Shown: positions 10,387 through 22,600, counted from the stretch's first letter. The stretch: DNA of 64,000 nucleotides from Chaetomium olivaceum (GCA_039881045.1 JAYWVB010000070.1:1-64000); one strand, 5' to 3'. The notes: generated from the sequence alone by a model not told the origin. Made by a program: numbers and translations.

Positions 10387-11319
10387 ATGGCCGCCACACT
10401 CCTCCCCCATCACGCGCAAGCACCGCACTCCATCCGCGAGTACGCGGGCCTCGCCCGACCCCCTCACCTCACCCGCCTCGAAAGCGCCGCCCACAAAACC
10501 AGCCACGTCGAGCCCATCAGCATCGACGTCGACGACGCCCAAGGCGGTTTCGTCCCGGGCTTCCTGCACCTCCCCCCCGATTTCTTCACCAACCCGCCCG
10601 CCGACGCCGACGCCTCCTCTACCCCGCGAACTGCCCGCCTCCTGGCTACCCTCCCGCCGCACCACCACCGCACCGCCGCCATCCTCCTCTCCGGCGCTGG
10701 CGGCGGTCTCGCCGGGCCCAGCTCCATCTACCTATCGCTAGCCTGCAAGTTGGCCACGCTGGGCCGCGGCATCCCGGCCCTGCGCCTCGACTACCGCTAC
10801 CCGGGCCAGACGGAGCCGTGCGTGGCGGACGCAAGGGCTGCGATGGCGTTTTTGAGGGATATGTACGGGCTGGATCGGTTTGTGTTGGTGGGTTGGTCGT
10901 TTGGCGGGGCGGTGGTGTTTACGGCGGCTGAGGAGGATCAGAGGGTGGTCGGGTGTGCGACGGTGGCGAGCCAGACGGCGGGCACGGCGGGGATTAGTAA
11001 GTTGAGGCCGCGGCCGGTGTTGTTGATGCATGGGAGTGGGGATAATACGTTGGATGTGGGCTGCTCGCAGAGGCTGTTCCATATGTATGGGGCCGGGGAT
11101 AGGATGTTGGAGGTGTTTGAGGGGGATAATCACTCTTTGAGCAAGTATGCGGAGGAGGCCGAAGAGATGCTGTGTGAGTTTGTGGCGAGGTGTGCTGGGG
11201 TGAGGGTGGATGCGCAGGATAGAAAGGATGTGGTGGCTGCGGCATTGGTTGAGGATGGAGAGCGGCATGGGCTGATGGAAAAGGGTGGGGATTTGAGGGC
11301 GCCAGAGAGGGAGGACTAA
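10387..11319 (+). CDS. Alpha/beta-hydrolase, likely serine esterase/C-C hydrolase
   Basis: A single-exon 310-residue protein. The nucleophile elbow is GWSFGG with Ser171. The acid is probably Asp219 in HGSGDNTLD and the base His249 in GDNHSL, which makes a complete catalytic triad in the usual order. The oxyanion region is LLSGAGGGLAGPS (about 99-111). This matches dienelactone-hydrolase-like fungal hydrolases, but the substrate is unknown. I start at the ATG at 10387 (context CAAAATGGCC). The frame is open further upstream without an ATG. It is followed in the same orientation by a flavin hydroxylase (11930) and an HpcH/HpaI aldolase (15031), so a role in breakdown of an aromatic compound is a reasonable inference. 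The GC-rich third positions create long antisense frames here. Confidence 0.85.
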   Translation: MAATLLPHHAQAPHSIREYAGLARPPHLTRLESAAHKTSHVEPISIDVDDAQGGFVPGFLHLPPDFFTNPPADADASSTPRTARLLATLPPHHHRTAAILLSGAGGGLAGPSSIYLSLACKLATLGRGIPALRLDYRYPGQTEPCVADARAAMAFLRDMYGLDRFVLVGWSFGGAVVFTAAEEDQRVVGCATVASQTAGTAGISKLRPRPVLLMHGSGDNTLDVGCSQRLFHMYGAGDRMLEVFEGDNHSLSKYAEEAEEMLCEFVARCAGVRVDAQDRKDVVAAALVEDGERHGLMEKGGDLRAPERED

Positions 11320-11929
11320 GCCAATCGAAGGAAAAGAATTGTTGTTGCAAGGTATCAGTGATTATTATGGTCGGCTTTGTTCAAGGGGAAAAGCATGCGT
11401 ATTGGTGGGGATAGGGGGTAGGAGCAAGAATTAATTCAGGGGTTCATGGCTTTAGCCACACGGACAGACTGAACACAGGGCAGTATAACATTATTTTAAA
11501 AGCACCATATAGTACATACATGCAATTCGTCTTATTTTCTTTTCCAAGCTCTCAACAGTCAACTCTTCGCCACACTTGCAATCGGTGCTTCCCAGAACTG
11601 CCGGCAAAGCTACCTAGGAATTAAGAAAACCCACCATTCCGACCCCAAAGCCGAGGCCTAGGGGATGCGGGGAAACGGGGCCGGACAACGCGCCGTTCCA
11701 CTTCCGCAGACTCCCGGCTGAGCTTGACTCTGCAACTGGGGAGATCTGCGCATTCCGGAACGGGTGCGGCCGTGGCTCGGCTCCATGGCAATCGCGGCTC
11801 GCGACTCGCGACGTCCCTGAATCAGCGACAATGACGAGGACAAAATGACCTTAAGCAACGGAATGTTCACTATCCGCGTCCCCAACTGTTAATGTCGGAA
11901 TTCATCACCTCACTCCACCCCCCGAAACG
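11320..11929. other. Intergenic, promoter region of the flavin hydroxylase
   Basis: No gene seen. The 610 bp separate the hydrolase from the co-oriented monooxygenase and would contain its promoter. No clear TATA box was found. Confidence 0.4.
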
Positions 11930-13931
11930 ATGACCCCCGAAGCCGAGAAAATCGACGTCCTCATCTGCGGCAGCGGGTCAGCCGGCTTGTGCGCCGCTGT
12001 GTGGCTCGCTCGCTTCGGCATCGACTACAAGATCCTCGAGCGCCGCGACGGCCCGCTTAAGGTCGGCCAGGCCGACGGCGTGCAGACCCGGACGGTCGAG
12101 ATCTTCGACAGCTTTGGCATTGCCGAGGACCTGCTCAAGGAGGCGTACCATGTATTGGAAGTGGCCTTTTGGTCGCCCGACCCGGACGCTGGGGGGATCA
12201 GGAGGACGAGGTATGCGGCGGATAAGGAGACAGCTATTAGCCACCAGCCGCATGTCATCCTGAACCAGGCGCGGCTAAACGCGTTGATGATGGGGACGTT
12301 GGGGCCAACGCCGCCGGTGGAGTATCAGTGCGAGGTTAAGGGATTGGAGGTGGACAGCGCTGCGACGAAGGACTCAGATGCGTACCCTGTAAGGGTAAGC
12401 ACAGTACATAACGGAAAAGACAAGGTCTATCAGGCGAAATACGTGTTGGTAGGTATCCCAATTACTCTTATTCTTCCTTCGGCCACCTACCCTAATACTC
12501 CCAGGGCTGCGACGGCGCGCACAGCGTCATCCGCAAATCACTTGGCTACAAGATGATCGGCGACAGCACTGACGCGGTCTGGGGCGTCATGGACATCTAT
12601 CCGCGCACCAACTTCCCCGACATTCGCAAGAAGTGCGTCATCAACTCGGCCGCGGGCAGCATCCTCATCGTTCCGCGTGAGGGCGACGCCATGGTCCGCT
12701 TCTACACTGAGCTGCCCGCGGGGGCCAAGGTCAGCGACATCACCCTCGAGAGGCTTCAGGACCACGCACGGAAGGTGTTCGCCCCCTACACGGTTGACTT
12801 TGCCGAGACCTTCTGGTGGTCGGCGTACGCCATCGGCCAGCGCCGAGCTGACTTCTTCCATCGTGATCACCGCGTGTTTTTGACGGGCGACGCTTGCCAC
12901 ACCCACTCGCCCAAGGCGGGACAAGGAATGAATGTCAGCCTGCAAGACGGGCATAACATTGGCTGGAAGCTGGGTATGGTGCTCAACGGGCTGGCATGGC
13001 CAGAGCTGGTGGAGACATATGTGCTGGAACGAGAGCGTACAGCAACCGAGCTGATCGAGTTCGATCGCGGGTTTACGAAGTTGTTCAACTCTAAATACCG
13101 TGAGGAGAATCACGTCTCGCCGCAGCAGGTTGCTGAGCAGTTCGTCAAGGCGGGGAGGTATACGGCAGGGCAGGCGGTGCACTACGATGCCTCGGCCGTG
13201 ACAGCGGTTGGGGAGCATGACAAAAACATCATATCTAATGTGACGGTCGGCATGGCGTTCCAGAGCGCACAAGTAGTACGATTCTGCGACGCCAAGGCCA
13301 TGCAGCTGGTCAAGGGGTTGCCGGCGAACGGGAGGTGGTATGTCGTGGTGTTTGCGGGTGATGTGTCGAAGCCGGAGATAGCGGCGCGTCTGGAAAAGGT
13401 TCGTTGTTTAACATTCGCAAGGAACGGCCTTGGTTAACAATGTCCCAGGTATCTCGGTCGCTGGAACAGACCGCTCTACGATTTACGCCGCCAGGGGCCT
13501 ATCCGGATAGCGTTATTGACCGTGTTTTGGTCATCGCGTCGGACAGGGCAAAGGTCGAACAGGAGGAGATTCCGGTCTTCTTCACCCCTGTAACGGGGAC
13601 GAGGGGCATGAAATGTGGTTTTTTCTCTCTGCTGTCTCTCTACTTTGAAGGCGGACCACTAACTCGGGCTCATTACTAGGTCTCACGAAGGTGTACGCCG
13701 ACGAGGAGAGTTATAACTCCGGACATGGACATGCATATGATGCTTACGGAGTGAGCCCTGAACAAGGGGCGTTGGTTGTTGTGCGGCCGGATCACTGTGA
13801 GTTGCGCCCTCTCGTTACGTTGACCATCTTTTCTAACTATGGCCTCAGATGTTGCAAAGGTTGCTGCTTTAGGCGACGTTGACTCAATACAGAGTTTTTT
13901 TGAAGGGTTCTTAGTTGCGAACGGAATTTAA
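11930..13931 (+). CDS. FAD aromatic hydroxylase, phenol 2-monooxygenase family
   Basis: Five exons: 11930-12448, 12505-13398, 13449-13614, 13680-13796 and 13849-13931. All introns are GT-AG, 50-65 bp, and all joins are in phase, giving 592 residues. FAD-binding motifs are in order: the N-terminal GxGxxG (ICGSGSAG, residues 12-19), the DG motif (GCDGAHS, about 174-180) and the GD motif (LTGDACHTHSPKAGQG, about 298-313). The C-terminal third (PPGAYPDSVIDRV, VYADEESYNSGHGHAY, GALVVVRPDHYV) is the thioredoxin-like domain of phenol hydroxylases. The enzyme would use NAD(P)H and O2 to hydroxylate a phenolic ring in the cytosol. The length and domain set are complete, with no lesions. It sits between the hydrolase and aldolase genes in the same direction. 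Confidence 0.9.
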
Positions 13932-14895
13932 ACTGCGGAGGGTTGTGTCCTGCCAAGTCATTTGGGAGACTATGAAAGGACAAGACAGACATCATGAATT
14001 TAAGCTTTATTCTGTCAAGGTCAGTCTGCTTTGTCTAATTATCAGTCACTGTGGTACGTCCCTCGCATGTTGTCGTTGCTCGTTGATCCCTTCCCGTCAT
14101 GGCGAAGTACCTCTGCACTTTGATATGACCTCACCTTCGCTTCTGCCTAATCTTCAAGCCGCCTATGAAGTAGCCAGGAACACGGATTTTCACAAACCTT
14201 GACCTCCCCTGAGCAGACAGGAGGCGGAGCTCCCAACGCGACGTAGCACGACTCAGCACACACGAATGACCAATTACAAGGTACGAAGCACTGGTTTATC
14301 TGGTCTGATCTCACTCGAGTGAGAAATGGGGCGTTGGTGGGCACCTAATTTGGCTAGAGTGAAGGAGGATTCGCACTAGTCATTCGACTGAGATAGGCAC
14401 GTAAGTAGAGATTATGTATGTATCCATTCCCTACACCAGACAGGTAGATACGCAAGCTCCGGCACTTTACTAATCTCAATGTAGCTAAATGACTGCATTA
14501 ACCCTGATCGAACAACTGAATTGATCAGCTTTGATCAGCCTCAAGTCAGCTTCTGGAATGTCTTCGACAAATTCCCGGGGATTCGGGAATTTGCTATTCT
14601 TAATTCCGATCCTGTCAGCTTACGTCCGCCCTCCGGCCGCTTGCCAAGCCAGTCCCGGTGAGTTTTTGCATGAAGACCGGGATTAGACGGGGCGCACCAA
14701 GCTCTGTGGATCTCCTTGATCACAAATACATTGGGAGAGAAACGAGTTGTCGACATAGGGTCGCTTTCAGGCGGTGCAACTGTCAGCCGAACTCCGCAAT
14801 GAAGGATCTACCCATGGTTTATCGAACACGTATGGGTGGTGTCGTCCGGAGGAACGCTGGGTGGTATCGCGTATTCTCCACAGCGTCATAATGAA
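13932..14895. other. Intergenic, upstream region of the aldolase gene
   Basis: No coding family recognised. It includes the 3' region of the hydroxylase gene and the upstream region of the aldolase gene. Confidence 0.4.
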
Positions 14896-14902
14896 TATAA
14901 AG
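14896..14902 (+). promoter_or_regulatory. TATA box of the aldolase gene
   Basis: TATAAAG lies 135 bp upstream of the ATG at 15031, followed by a pyrimidine-rich and CA-rich leader typical of fungal transcripts. Confidence 0.5.
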
Positions 14903-15030
14903 CCCCAGCTGGACCATAGGTTATGTTGGACCTAATTATCTCATATTTCTCATCTCTCTCGACACTGCAACAGCACCACCTGCCCTACCCGAGTCAAAAT
15001 CTTCCAGCACACAACATCCCAACCTTCACC

Positions 15031-16217
15031 ATGACTGACAAGCCGTTCACCCAGCAGACTCAGCTGCACACCGTCGCTGAGCACCGCGCTGCTGTGCTGA
15101 CGTATCCTGCAAACTTCCGGGAAGCTCTCCGTCAAGCGAAGGAGGATCCCAAGAAGACGCTGCTGGGTGTTGCCCAGGGCATCCCCAGCGTTTTCGTCAC
15201 AAAGGTGGGCTCCCTTTTCATTGTGCCATGAATAATGACAACTAACAATCACAGGTTATGGCCTCTGCGAAGCCCGACTTCATTTGGATGGACATTGAGC
15301 ATGGCATATATGACCGCTTGACGCTCTACGAGTAAGTCCACTATCGAGTCAAGGAGGAACTTGACGCAGAGTTCTAACCCCGTCTAGCTGCATCCATGCC
15401 GCGCAACATCATTCCGAGGGTAAGACGATGGTCGCCGTCCGCATTCCCAAGCACGATGAGGTCAGCTTGTCAACCGCCCTCGACGCCGGTGCCTCCGCCT
15501 TCGTGATCCCCCATACCGAATCCGCCCAGGATATCAAGGACAAGGTCAAGGATATCTTCTACCGTGAGTATACCGCCCATGGGTATCCAGATTGCCGTGG
15601 ATTATTGACTAACGAACCTCAGCACCCCTTGGCCAACGTTCCTTCAGTCCCTGGACCTTCACCCCCGGCATCTCCAACCAGTCGCTATACGCGGGCGATG
15701 ACTGGAACATGAAGAGCTCCAACAAGCACATCTGCATCGTCGCGCAGATCGAGAGCGTCAAGGGCTTGGAGAATCTCGACGAGATTGCGTCCATGCCCGA
15801 GGTCGACGCGCTGATGTTCGGCCCGGGCGATTACAGCGCCGACGCCGGCATCGACTTCAAGCTTGGCGTGCCGCCCCCGCAGGAGTTTATTGATGCCATG
15901 ACCAAGTTCGTGACGACGGCGCACAAGTACGGGAAGCCGTTGTTTGGGTGAGTTCAAACCATTCCGCTAGTGATGCGAAATGTACCCTCGCTAACTTGTT
16001 TAAAAGCGCTGCGCAAGGCCCAGCCATGATTCCGATTATGCTCCAGCAAGGCTACACGGCTCTGGCGGTTGCCTTTGATGTTTGGGGAATGGCCAACATG
16101 GTCAAGGACGGCATGGAGGAGGCACGATCCGTGATTGTGAAGAATGTTGATGAGGCTGCTGCTGCTAAGACGAACGGCTCTAATGGTACCGCCGAGGTGC
16201 CGACTCGGGAAGCTTAG
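15031..16217 (+). CDS. HpcH/HpaI-family aldolase
   Basis: Five exons: 15031-15204, 15255-15331, 15388-15563, 15623-15947 and 16007-16217. The introns are GT-AG with CTAAC-type branch points and all phases close, giving 320 residues. Family signatures are DFIWMDIEHG (about 66-75, an acidic/His strand), MVAVRIPKHDE, the Arg/Pro loop AGASAFVIPHTES, AQIESVKGLENL with the metal-binding Glu (about 185), and MFGPGDYSAD with the second metal-binding Asp. These class II pyruvate aldolases cleave 4-hydroxy-2-oxo acids to pyruvate or oxaloacetate plus an aldehyde, using a divalent metal. The start has a good context (CACCATGACT) and a TATA box 135 bp upstream. The Ala/Asn/Thr-rich tail is probably disordered. 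Confidence 0.9.
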
Positions 16218-17049
16218 GTACTCCGACGTGAGGGAGCAACAGGAGAAACGATAGACGATACCCTCCACCTCGATTGTATGACTAGCGGAGAGAATTGTTG
16301 TATTTTACTAGAACTTTACAATGAAGTTTATGAGAGCTATAGTCCGTGGTCTCACGGTTCGTAGTAAAGGTCACTACTTTTTGTCTATTCTGCGGCCTCC
16401 GGCACCGACTAGCGGAATGGACGCTCATTAATGGGACCAAGCATGCCTCGAACCCTTCTATTTTGATAACCGGGTACTCAATCTTCCGCAGCTGCTTGTG
16501 TGTACCTTCGCGTTTCCTTCTTTTCGGCTCAAGGGCAGGCACCCGAGAGATCCTCTTTCGCCACTCAGAGAGCGCCCCCCAGCTCCAACATTTGCTAGCG
16601 TACCGGTTTGTTGCACTCCCGCAGTTGTCTATAGGATGTTTTGAGTGCCCCCGGCCCACAGGAACTCGGGTTATGTTGAGGGTCCGCGCAAGAGTTAGTA
16701 AGCCACAAAACAAACAAATGGAGAATATCGGGCATATTGCAATTTCCTGTCTTTGTAACGTCGAAGGACGAGGGTCTAAAATAGCTCGCTTGCGAAAGAA
16801 ACTGGGCAACTCCAAATTACAAAGACTAATAAGTACCATTAATACGGTTAGGCGACTTTGATACAGTACAGAATACACGAGCAGAAATCATCTATCGTCT
16901 GTGCCATTCAATGGACCCAGAATACCAGCTAGGGGCAAGGTGCCTAGATACTTAATTACTTGTCTATTAAGTAGGTACCTCGCAACCATCACCTCGCAGC
17001 ACACTCCACTTTCCGCTTTGCCCACGGTCCACGTCATATTGCGGCCGAC
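16218..17049. other. Intergenic, no supported gene
   Basis: Frames on both strands at 16282-16878 are open for 170-198 codons, but their translations have no recognisable motif and are Cys/Arg/Ser-rich as expected of chance frames. I do not call a gene. Confidence 0.35.
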
Positions 17050-17834
17050 ATGGCGACATCTGCCTTCCATCTCTTCCCCTCTCTGCCTCCCAAGCTCCGT
17101 TTTCTGATTTGGGAAGCTGTGTTCTGTGTCCCCTCTGTCTGGGCCGCGGTTCGGGTACACCGCCCTGCAAGTAGTCACTACTCGAGCACGCGTGCGTTTA
17201 CCATGACCTTCGTCGGCCCCGCGCCACCTGCTGCAGGTATGACCTGCAAAGAGGCATGGAGTCTGCTGAAACAATCTTACGGTGAGCAAATCCGCGGCCC
17301 AGCGGGCTCAATTGGAACGATCCGCCCTTACTGGGTTAATCTGAACCACACAGTTGTCTATCTGGGAAATCCCGTGAACACCATGGAGATCCTGGAGAGT
17401 TTCGATACCGGAGCGTTGTCTAAGTTTAAGCATGTTACCTTGTTCTGGAGAGTTTCGATACCGGAGCGTTGTCTAAGTTTAAGCATGTTACCTTGTTCTG
17501 GCACAACTCCCGATACAGCCTACTCGCCAGAGCTTGCCAGCGCTTAGCAACTACTTGCCCGGCTCTGTGTACCATCATTATCCAATGTTGTGATCGCTAT
17601 GAGAGGGTACCTGAAGGGGAAAGCGCCGAACCAATTCAACAACCCACGACTCTAGAGAGAGTCGCCCACTACGCCGAAATCCTTACCTGCATGGGGCGTC
17701 AATTGGATTGGCAAACCCTCGATACGCCTTATTTGCGGTCGCAACTACTACAGTATTTCGGCACGTCGATATATTGGTGCGAAATCGATGGAAACAAACC
17801 GGCGGCCAAAACCCTCAGAACCAGTGTTGATTAA
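17050..17834 (+). pseudogene. 2EXR-domain protein broken by a 53-bp duplication
   Basis: The start FHLFPSLPPKLRFLIWE (residues 6-22) is the signature of the fungal 2EXR family, proteins of unknown function that are numerous in these genomes. Reading from ATG 17050 the frame is normal through SKFKHVTLFW. A tandem duplication of 53 bp then shifts it, and the protein would end after 165 residues at about 17547. The original frame resumes inside the second copy and continues 17469-17834 with HNSRYSLLARACQRLATTCP and on to a natural stop after RTSVD. Without the extra copy the gene would code for about 243 residues, a normal length. The stop lies some 15 bp before the apparent start of the LINE-A insertion. 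Confidence 0.7.
17392..17497 (+). repeat. 53-bp perfect tandem duplication
   Basis: The 53-bp unit at 17392-17444 is repeated exactly at 17445-17497, and the next four bases (CTGG) also match. 53 is not a multiple of three, so the duplication causes the frameshift in the 2EXR gene. Confidence 0.95.
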
Positions 17835-18059
17835 AAGCCCTTGCAAAACGCTATCTAACCACACCACCTGCACCGGGCGCGATCCGCGGCGCGGCTGCAG
17901 CGGGTGTGGAAAGAGAGGCAATCGCGGGCGCGCAGCCACCCTGAAAATCTCTTCCGCCAACGCACAGACCAACAAGCTACCCGGCCCACCCACAGTTGCC
18001 CGGACAACCACGCCACCGCGAACCCTCGACACCGCCCCTGAACCCCTAAGTGGGACACG

Positions 18060-19611
18060 ATGGCCGGCCCTGCTCCTTCAGCCCGAAGGCGAGGAAGGGG
18101 ACTAGAGCAGTCCCGGCACCTACCCGGCCCCCCCACCCCGCCTCTCTCACCGCCGCCCTCCGACATGGAAGCTGTCAAGAGGCTCGTCGACGGACTGGTG
18201 GGACTGGCAAGCCCAGAGAGGAAAGGGGCAGCGAGGGGTATGGGACAGGACCTGCTAACAGCCTTCCACAAGATTTACAATGTGACCCAGAACCAAACCG
18301 GAAGCATCTCGCTGGCCAACATCCGCAAAGCGATGGCCGAGGAAATGAAGGCAGTCCTTTCTGAAACCCAGGATAAAAGGTCCTGGGCTGCAGTGGCCTC
18401 CCACGGAGCGGCCCCCCCCCCCAGTCGGTGCCCAACACCCCAACAAAGATAGTGCCGACCCGCATAAACAAGGAGATCCTAGTCAAAGGCAGAGGAATGC
18501 CAGCCGATCTCGCCAAACGCACCCCACAAGAAACCATCCAGGCCGTCAACCGGGTGTCTATCAAGAAGGGAGCAGTTGCAGCCCGAAGGCTCCCCAGCGG
18601 CGACACGATCGTCACATTCCAGAGCGCGGGGGCAAGAGACTGGCACTCGACAAACACCAACTGGATCAAGGAGGCTTTTGGAGAGCAGGCCGTAGAGAGC
18701 AAGCGAACCTTTGCAGTGCTGCTCAAAGGCGTGTGGAAGAAGAACCTCCAAGGGGTCACCGAGGAGGAATTTGAAAAGGAAACTGGTCTACGCACAGTAG
18801 ACAAGGTGAAGTTCAGAATACCGAGACACAGGGAGGCGACCCGGGCAACAGTGCTAGTTGCTTTAACCTCCCAGGAGGAGCACGCAAGGCGTGCGAGGAG
18901 GGAGTGATCTGGAGGGCTCAGCTACTGGACTGCGAGCCCTACTGGGCTGCCCTCAGCCCAACGCAGTGCTACAGGTGCTGGAAGTGGGGACATACGCAAC
19001 ATTATTGCAAGGCGACTCCACTGTGCCCGCGTTGCGGGACAAAGGCCCATGGGGAGGGCGGCAAGGATGGTGAGGCCCAGTGCCCTACTCACGGAGGCGA
19101 AACCCCGCTCCGATGCCCAGCCTGCGGAGGAAGGCATCCGGCGTGGTCGGGAGAGTGTCCGGAGAAGTCGAAGACCCTCGCCAAGGCCAAGGAGGCCTAC
19201 CAGTTCCGACCGCGGACATACGAAACCGCAGCCACGAACTCTACCAGCACGGCTCCCACGAGCGCTCCAGCGTTTAACTTCGAAGGCGACGAGAGGGACG
19301 ACGAAAGCTATCAAGTGGTAGGCAGAAAAAGGTTGAGAGGGAGACCGCCGAGTGTGGCTGCAGCCCAGCGCCAGGCTCTCTCAGACCCCCATCAGACCAG
19401 GATCAACTTCGGGGTGCCGAGGGTGCGATTCGCAAGCCCGATAGTCAGCGGTGTCGACACCGCCGCCCCGCCGCCCCGAGCACCCGAGCCGGCCACTGGA
19501 CCAACGCCTGCCGCCCCCGCTAACCCCCCGGCTACTGCCACCCTGGAGCGCCGCGACGCTGAGGGAGACACTACGATGGACTCGATCACCGTCGCAGGCG
19601 ATGAAAATTAA
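18060..19611 (+). pseudogene. LINE-A ORF1, nucleic-acid-binding protein, frameshifted
   Basis: ORF1 is split in three frames: 18060 to about 18415, about 18422-18900, and about 18895-19611. The first shift falls in an eleven-C run (18411-18421), the second at GAGGAGGGAGTG near 18900. The last part holds successive zinc knuckles: CYRCWKWGHTQHYC, CPRCGTKAHG and CPACGGRHPAWSGEC. This is the usual gag-like C-terminus that binds element RNA. The middle part (TRINKEILVKGRG to VKFRIPRHREATRATV) is the RNA-recognition-like domain of fungal LINE ORF1 proteins. It ends with TAA at 19609-19611, overlapping the ATG of ORF2. Confidence 0.75.
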
Positions 19612-22600
19612 AATCCTACTCTGGAACACCGAAGGAATCAAGCAAACACTGGAAGTTTTGCTGGAAGAGGCCAAATACGACCTCCTGGCGGTACAAGAAC
19701 CGTGGATCAACAAGGAGACGAAGTCCACATACTGCCCCCGGAGCAGCAGATACCACCTGGTATACAAACTCGAGGGGCGGGCGGCGATATATGTAAGCAA
19801 AAGGTTTGAAATCAGGCAGTGGGACTCCGAAGCCACGGAGAATTGGTGTCGCGTGTGGTTTCCAGAGGCGGACCTTGGCGGAGAAGGTCGCGGATTCGAG
19901 CTTTGGTCCATCTACAACCCTCCCGGCGGTGAGAACGTGCCGAGAGCCCTCCAAGGGCGGCAAAGGCCGAGCCACCCGGTGGTGCTAGCAGGGGACTTCA
20001 ACCTAAAGCACCCACTGTGGGACGAGTTTGGACGCTACGACAGGAAATCCGAAGACCTATTGAAGCTGAGTTCCCTGTGGGACCTCACCATCAGGACGCC
20101 AAAAGGGGCGGCAACGCGAGCCCCTCAAGGGCGGCAGCGAGGCCGCCCGTCAACCATTGACCACTTCTGGACGTCAGAAAACCTCCAAACAGTATACTAC
20201 GGAGAAGAGTGTCGTGGAAAGTCGGACCACTACCCACAGGTGCTCGAGGTTGGGGGAGGGCATGGGCCGAGGCCAACCCAACCAGACGGCTGGGCCTGGA
20301 AGAAGATGGACAAGGAGAGGGTGAAGGCTGAATCAACGTTACTGTGCAAGGCTATGGGACTCACAGACCCGGGACCGAACGGGCTACTGGCCAGGATCCG
20401 AACAGTCGAGGGCCTTGACAGAGCTTTCGACAGCCTGGTTGGGTGGCTCACCTGGGTCGCAGGGGAAAGTACTCCGCGGAAGAAGGGAAGCTGCGGCTAT
20501 AGCTCTCCTTGGTGGACTGCGGAGGTGCAACAGGCCGCCCGGGAGGCCCGGAGGGCAGAAAGGCTGGCGAAGGAGACTCGGGCAGAGTACTGTTGGGAGG
20601 AGCTCGGCGAAAGGCTCAAGGACCTTGCCAGAACAACGCGAGAAGCGCGGACGAGGGCTTGGAGGAACAATCTGCAGGACGCAAGCGAGGCAGAGAAGCC
20701 TGACCGGATCTGGAGACTGGAAAGATGGGCTAGGCTACGGAGCTTTTTGCCGCCCGAACCACCGAGGCTACCGGCATTTAAGGACTCGTCCGGGCGGGTA
20801 ACAGCCGAAACGCATGATCAGAAGGCCAGCGCACTGGCCGAGAGGTTCTTCCCGGACCCTCCGGCCAACCTAACGGACGTGGAAGACCAAGCCTTCCTGG
20901 GCAGCTGGAACCCGGGCTTCGACGTCTCTCAGGCAGTGACACCGACCGAGGTCACGAAGGCAATAGGAGGAGCAAGCCCCTGGAAGGCGCCAGGGGAGGA
21001 CCTGCTGCCGATGGGTCTACTGAAGGCGTGTGGAACATCACTGGCTGAAGTGCTCGCCGTATTAGTGACGAGATGCCTGGAACTGGGATGGTTTCCCAAC
21101 CGCTTCAAAAGGGCAAGGACCGTAGTACTACCGAAGCCGGGAAAAGCACCGCCAGTGTATCAGACCCCGGGGGGATATAGGCCCATTGCGCTGCTGCCAA
21201 CCCTAGGGAAGGTAATAGAGTCAGTGGTCGCCAAAAAGGTCACTCAAGCGGCAGAAGCCAACGGCCTGTTACCAGACGAACAGATGGGAAACAGGGCACA
21301 TCGCTCCACAGAGCTGGCTGTCCGGCTAGTAGTAGCCCAGGTCCAGGAGGCGTGGAGACAGAAGGCCGCGGCGTCCCTACTGCAACTCGACATTTCAGGA
21401 GCCTTTGACACGGTCAACCACACCCGATTGCTAGCAACGCTGCGGGAAATGGGCTACCCGAGGTGGCTAGTCCTCTGGACGAAAGACTGGTTGACGGGCC
21501 GCGAGGCCACCCTCCTTTTTGACGGCAAGGCAGCGGCACCGACGGCAGTTCGGGCAGGGGTCCCCCAAGGCTCACCCCTTTCCCCTGTCCTCTTCATCCT
21601 CTACATTTCCTCACTATACAAGCAGCTAAAAGACGAACACCCTCACTTGGCTATAGCGGGGTTTGCGGATGACACCAACCTCATGGTATTTGGTCGTAAC
21701 CCCGAGGCTAACGTCCGGCAACTAGAGGCGGCGTGGGAAACGTGTCTACGATGGGCCGACAGTCGGGGGATGAAGTTTGCCCCGGAAAAGAGCGAACTCA
21801 TCCATTTCAACAAGGGACGACGGCAGTGGACAAACGAGCTAAACCTCACCAACCCAGGGGGGGGCACCAGCCCCGTCAGACCGACGGAGTCTGCCAGGTT
21901 CCTGGGAGTCTGGCTGGACCGGAAGCTCAACTGGAAAGCCCACCTTGCGGCGGTGGAAAAGAAAATGAAGACCCAGAGCTACGCACTGTCGAGAATAGCG
22001 GCGAAAACGTGGGGACCAGGGCTAGCCAAGGCGCGAGAAGTGTACACAAAGTGCATCCGGTCAGCGCTGGCCTATGGCGCATCGTCGTTCCACATCCCCA
22101 CGGACGTGGAAGGAGAGCCGGTAAGGAAAGGCATCACCGGGGCCCTCGGGAAGGTCCAGAACAAAAGCTTGCGGATTGTGGCGGGAGCCTTCAAAGCCAC
22201 TCCCATTCGCAACCTCGAGACGGAGACGTGGGTGCCACCGTTAGACCTGTATTTCAACAAACGGCTTGCAGACTTTGAAACCAGACTCCAGCGAACCGAC
22301 CTGGACGACGGCCAGGGCGGCAAGAGGACCGCAGGGGGGATCATTCTCACTGCCTGTCGCAAGATACAGCAGAGGCTCCGCCCGAGGAGCGGCAACAGGG
22401 GCCGGCCGCGAACCGTGGGACTGCAGGAGCCCACGGCAGTGGAGAAAGCCGCGAGCACGATCGCGCGCTGGACGGGGGAGCCGCAGACACGGACAGTGTG
22501 GTAGAGGACGCCTGGAGAGCGAGGTGGCTAAAGGAGGGGACGGTAGAGCAATCACCAGACCGGCGGACGACTTTGACCATCAGCGAGAGACGCTATTCCG

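Noticed and set aside
16430..16520. tRNA-like GGTTCGAGGC on the minus strand
   Set aside because: No matching acceptor, D or anticodon stems could be built around it.
16282..16878. Overlapping frames of 171 and 198 codons on both strands
   Set aside because: Neither has motifs or consistent composition, so neither can be supported as a gene.
19451..19600. Earlier start for LINE-A ORF2
   Set aside because: This part lies inside ORF1 in another frame. The endonuclease domain begins at the ATG at 19601.
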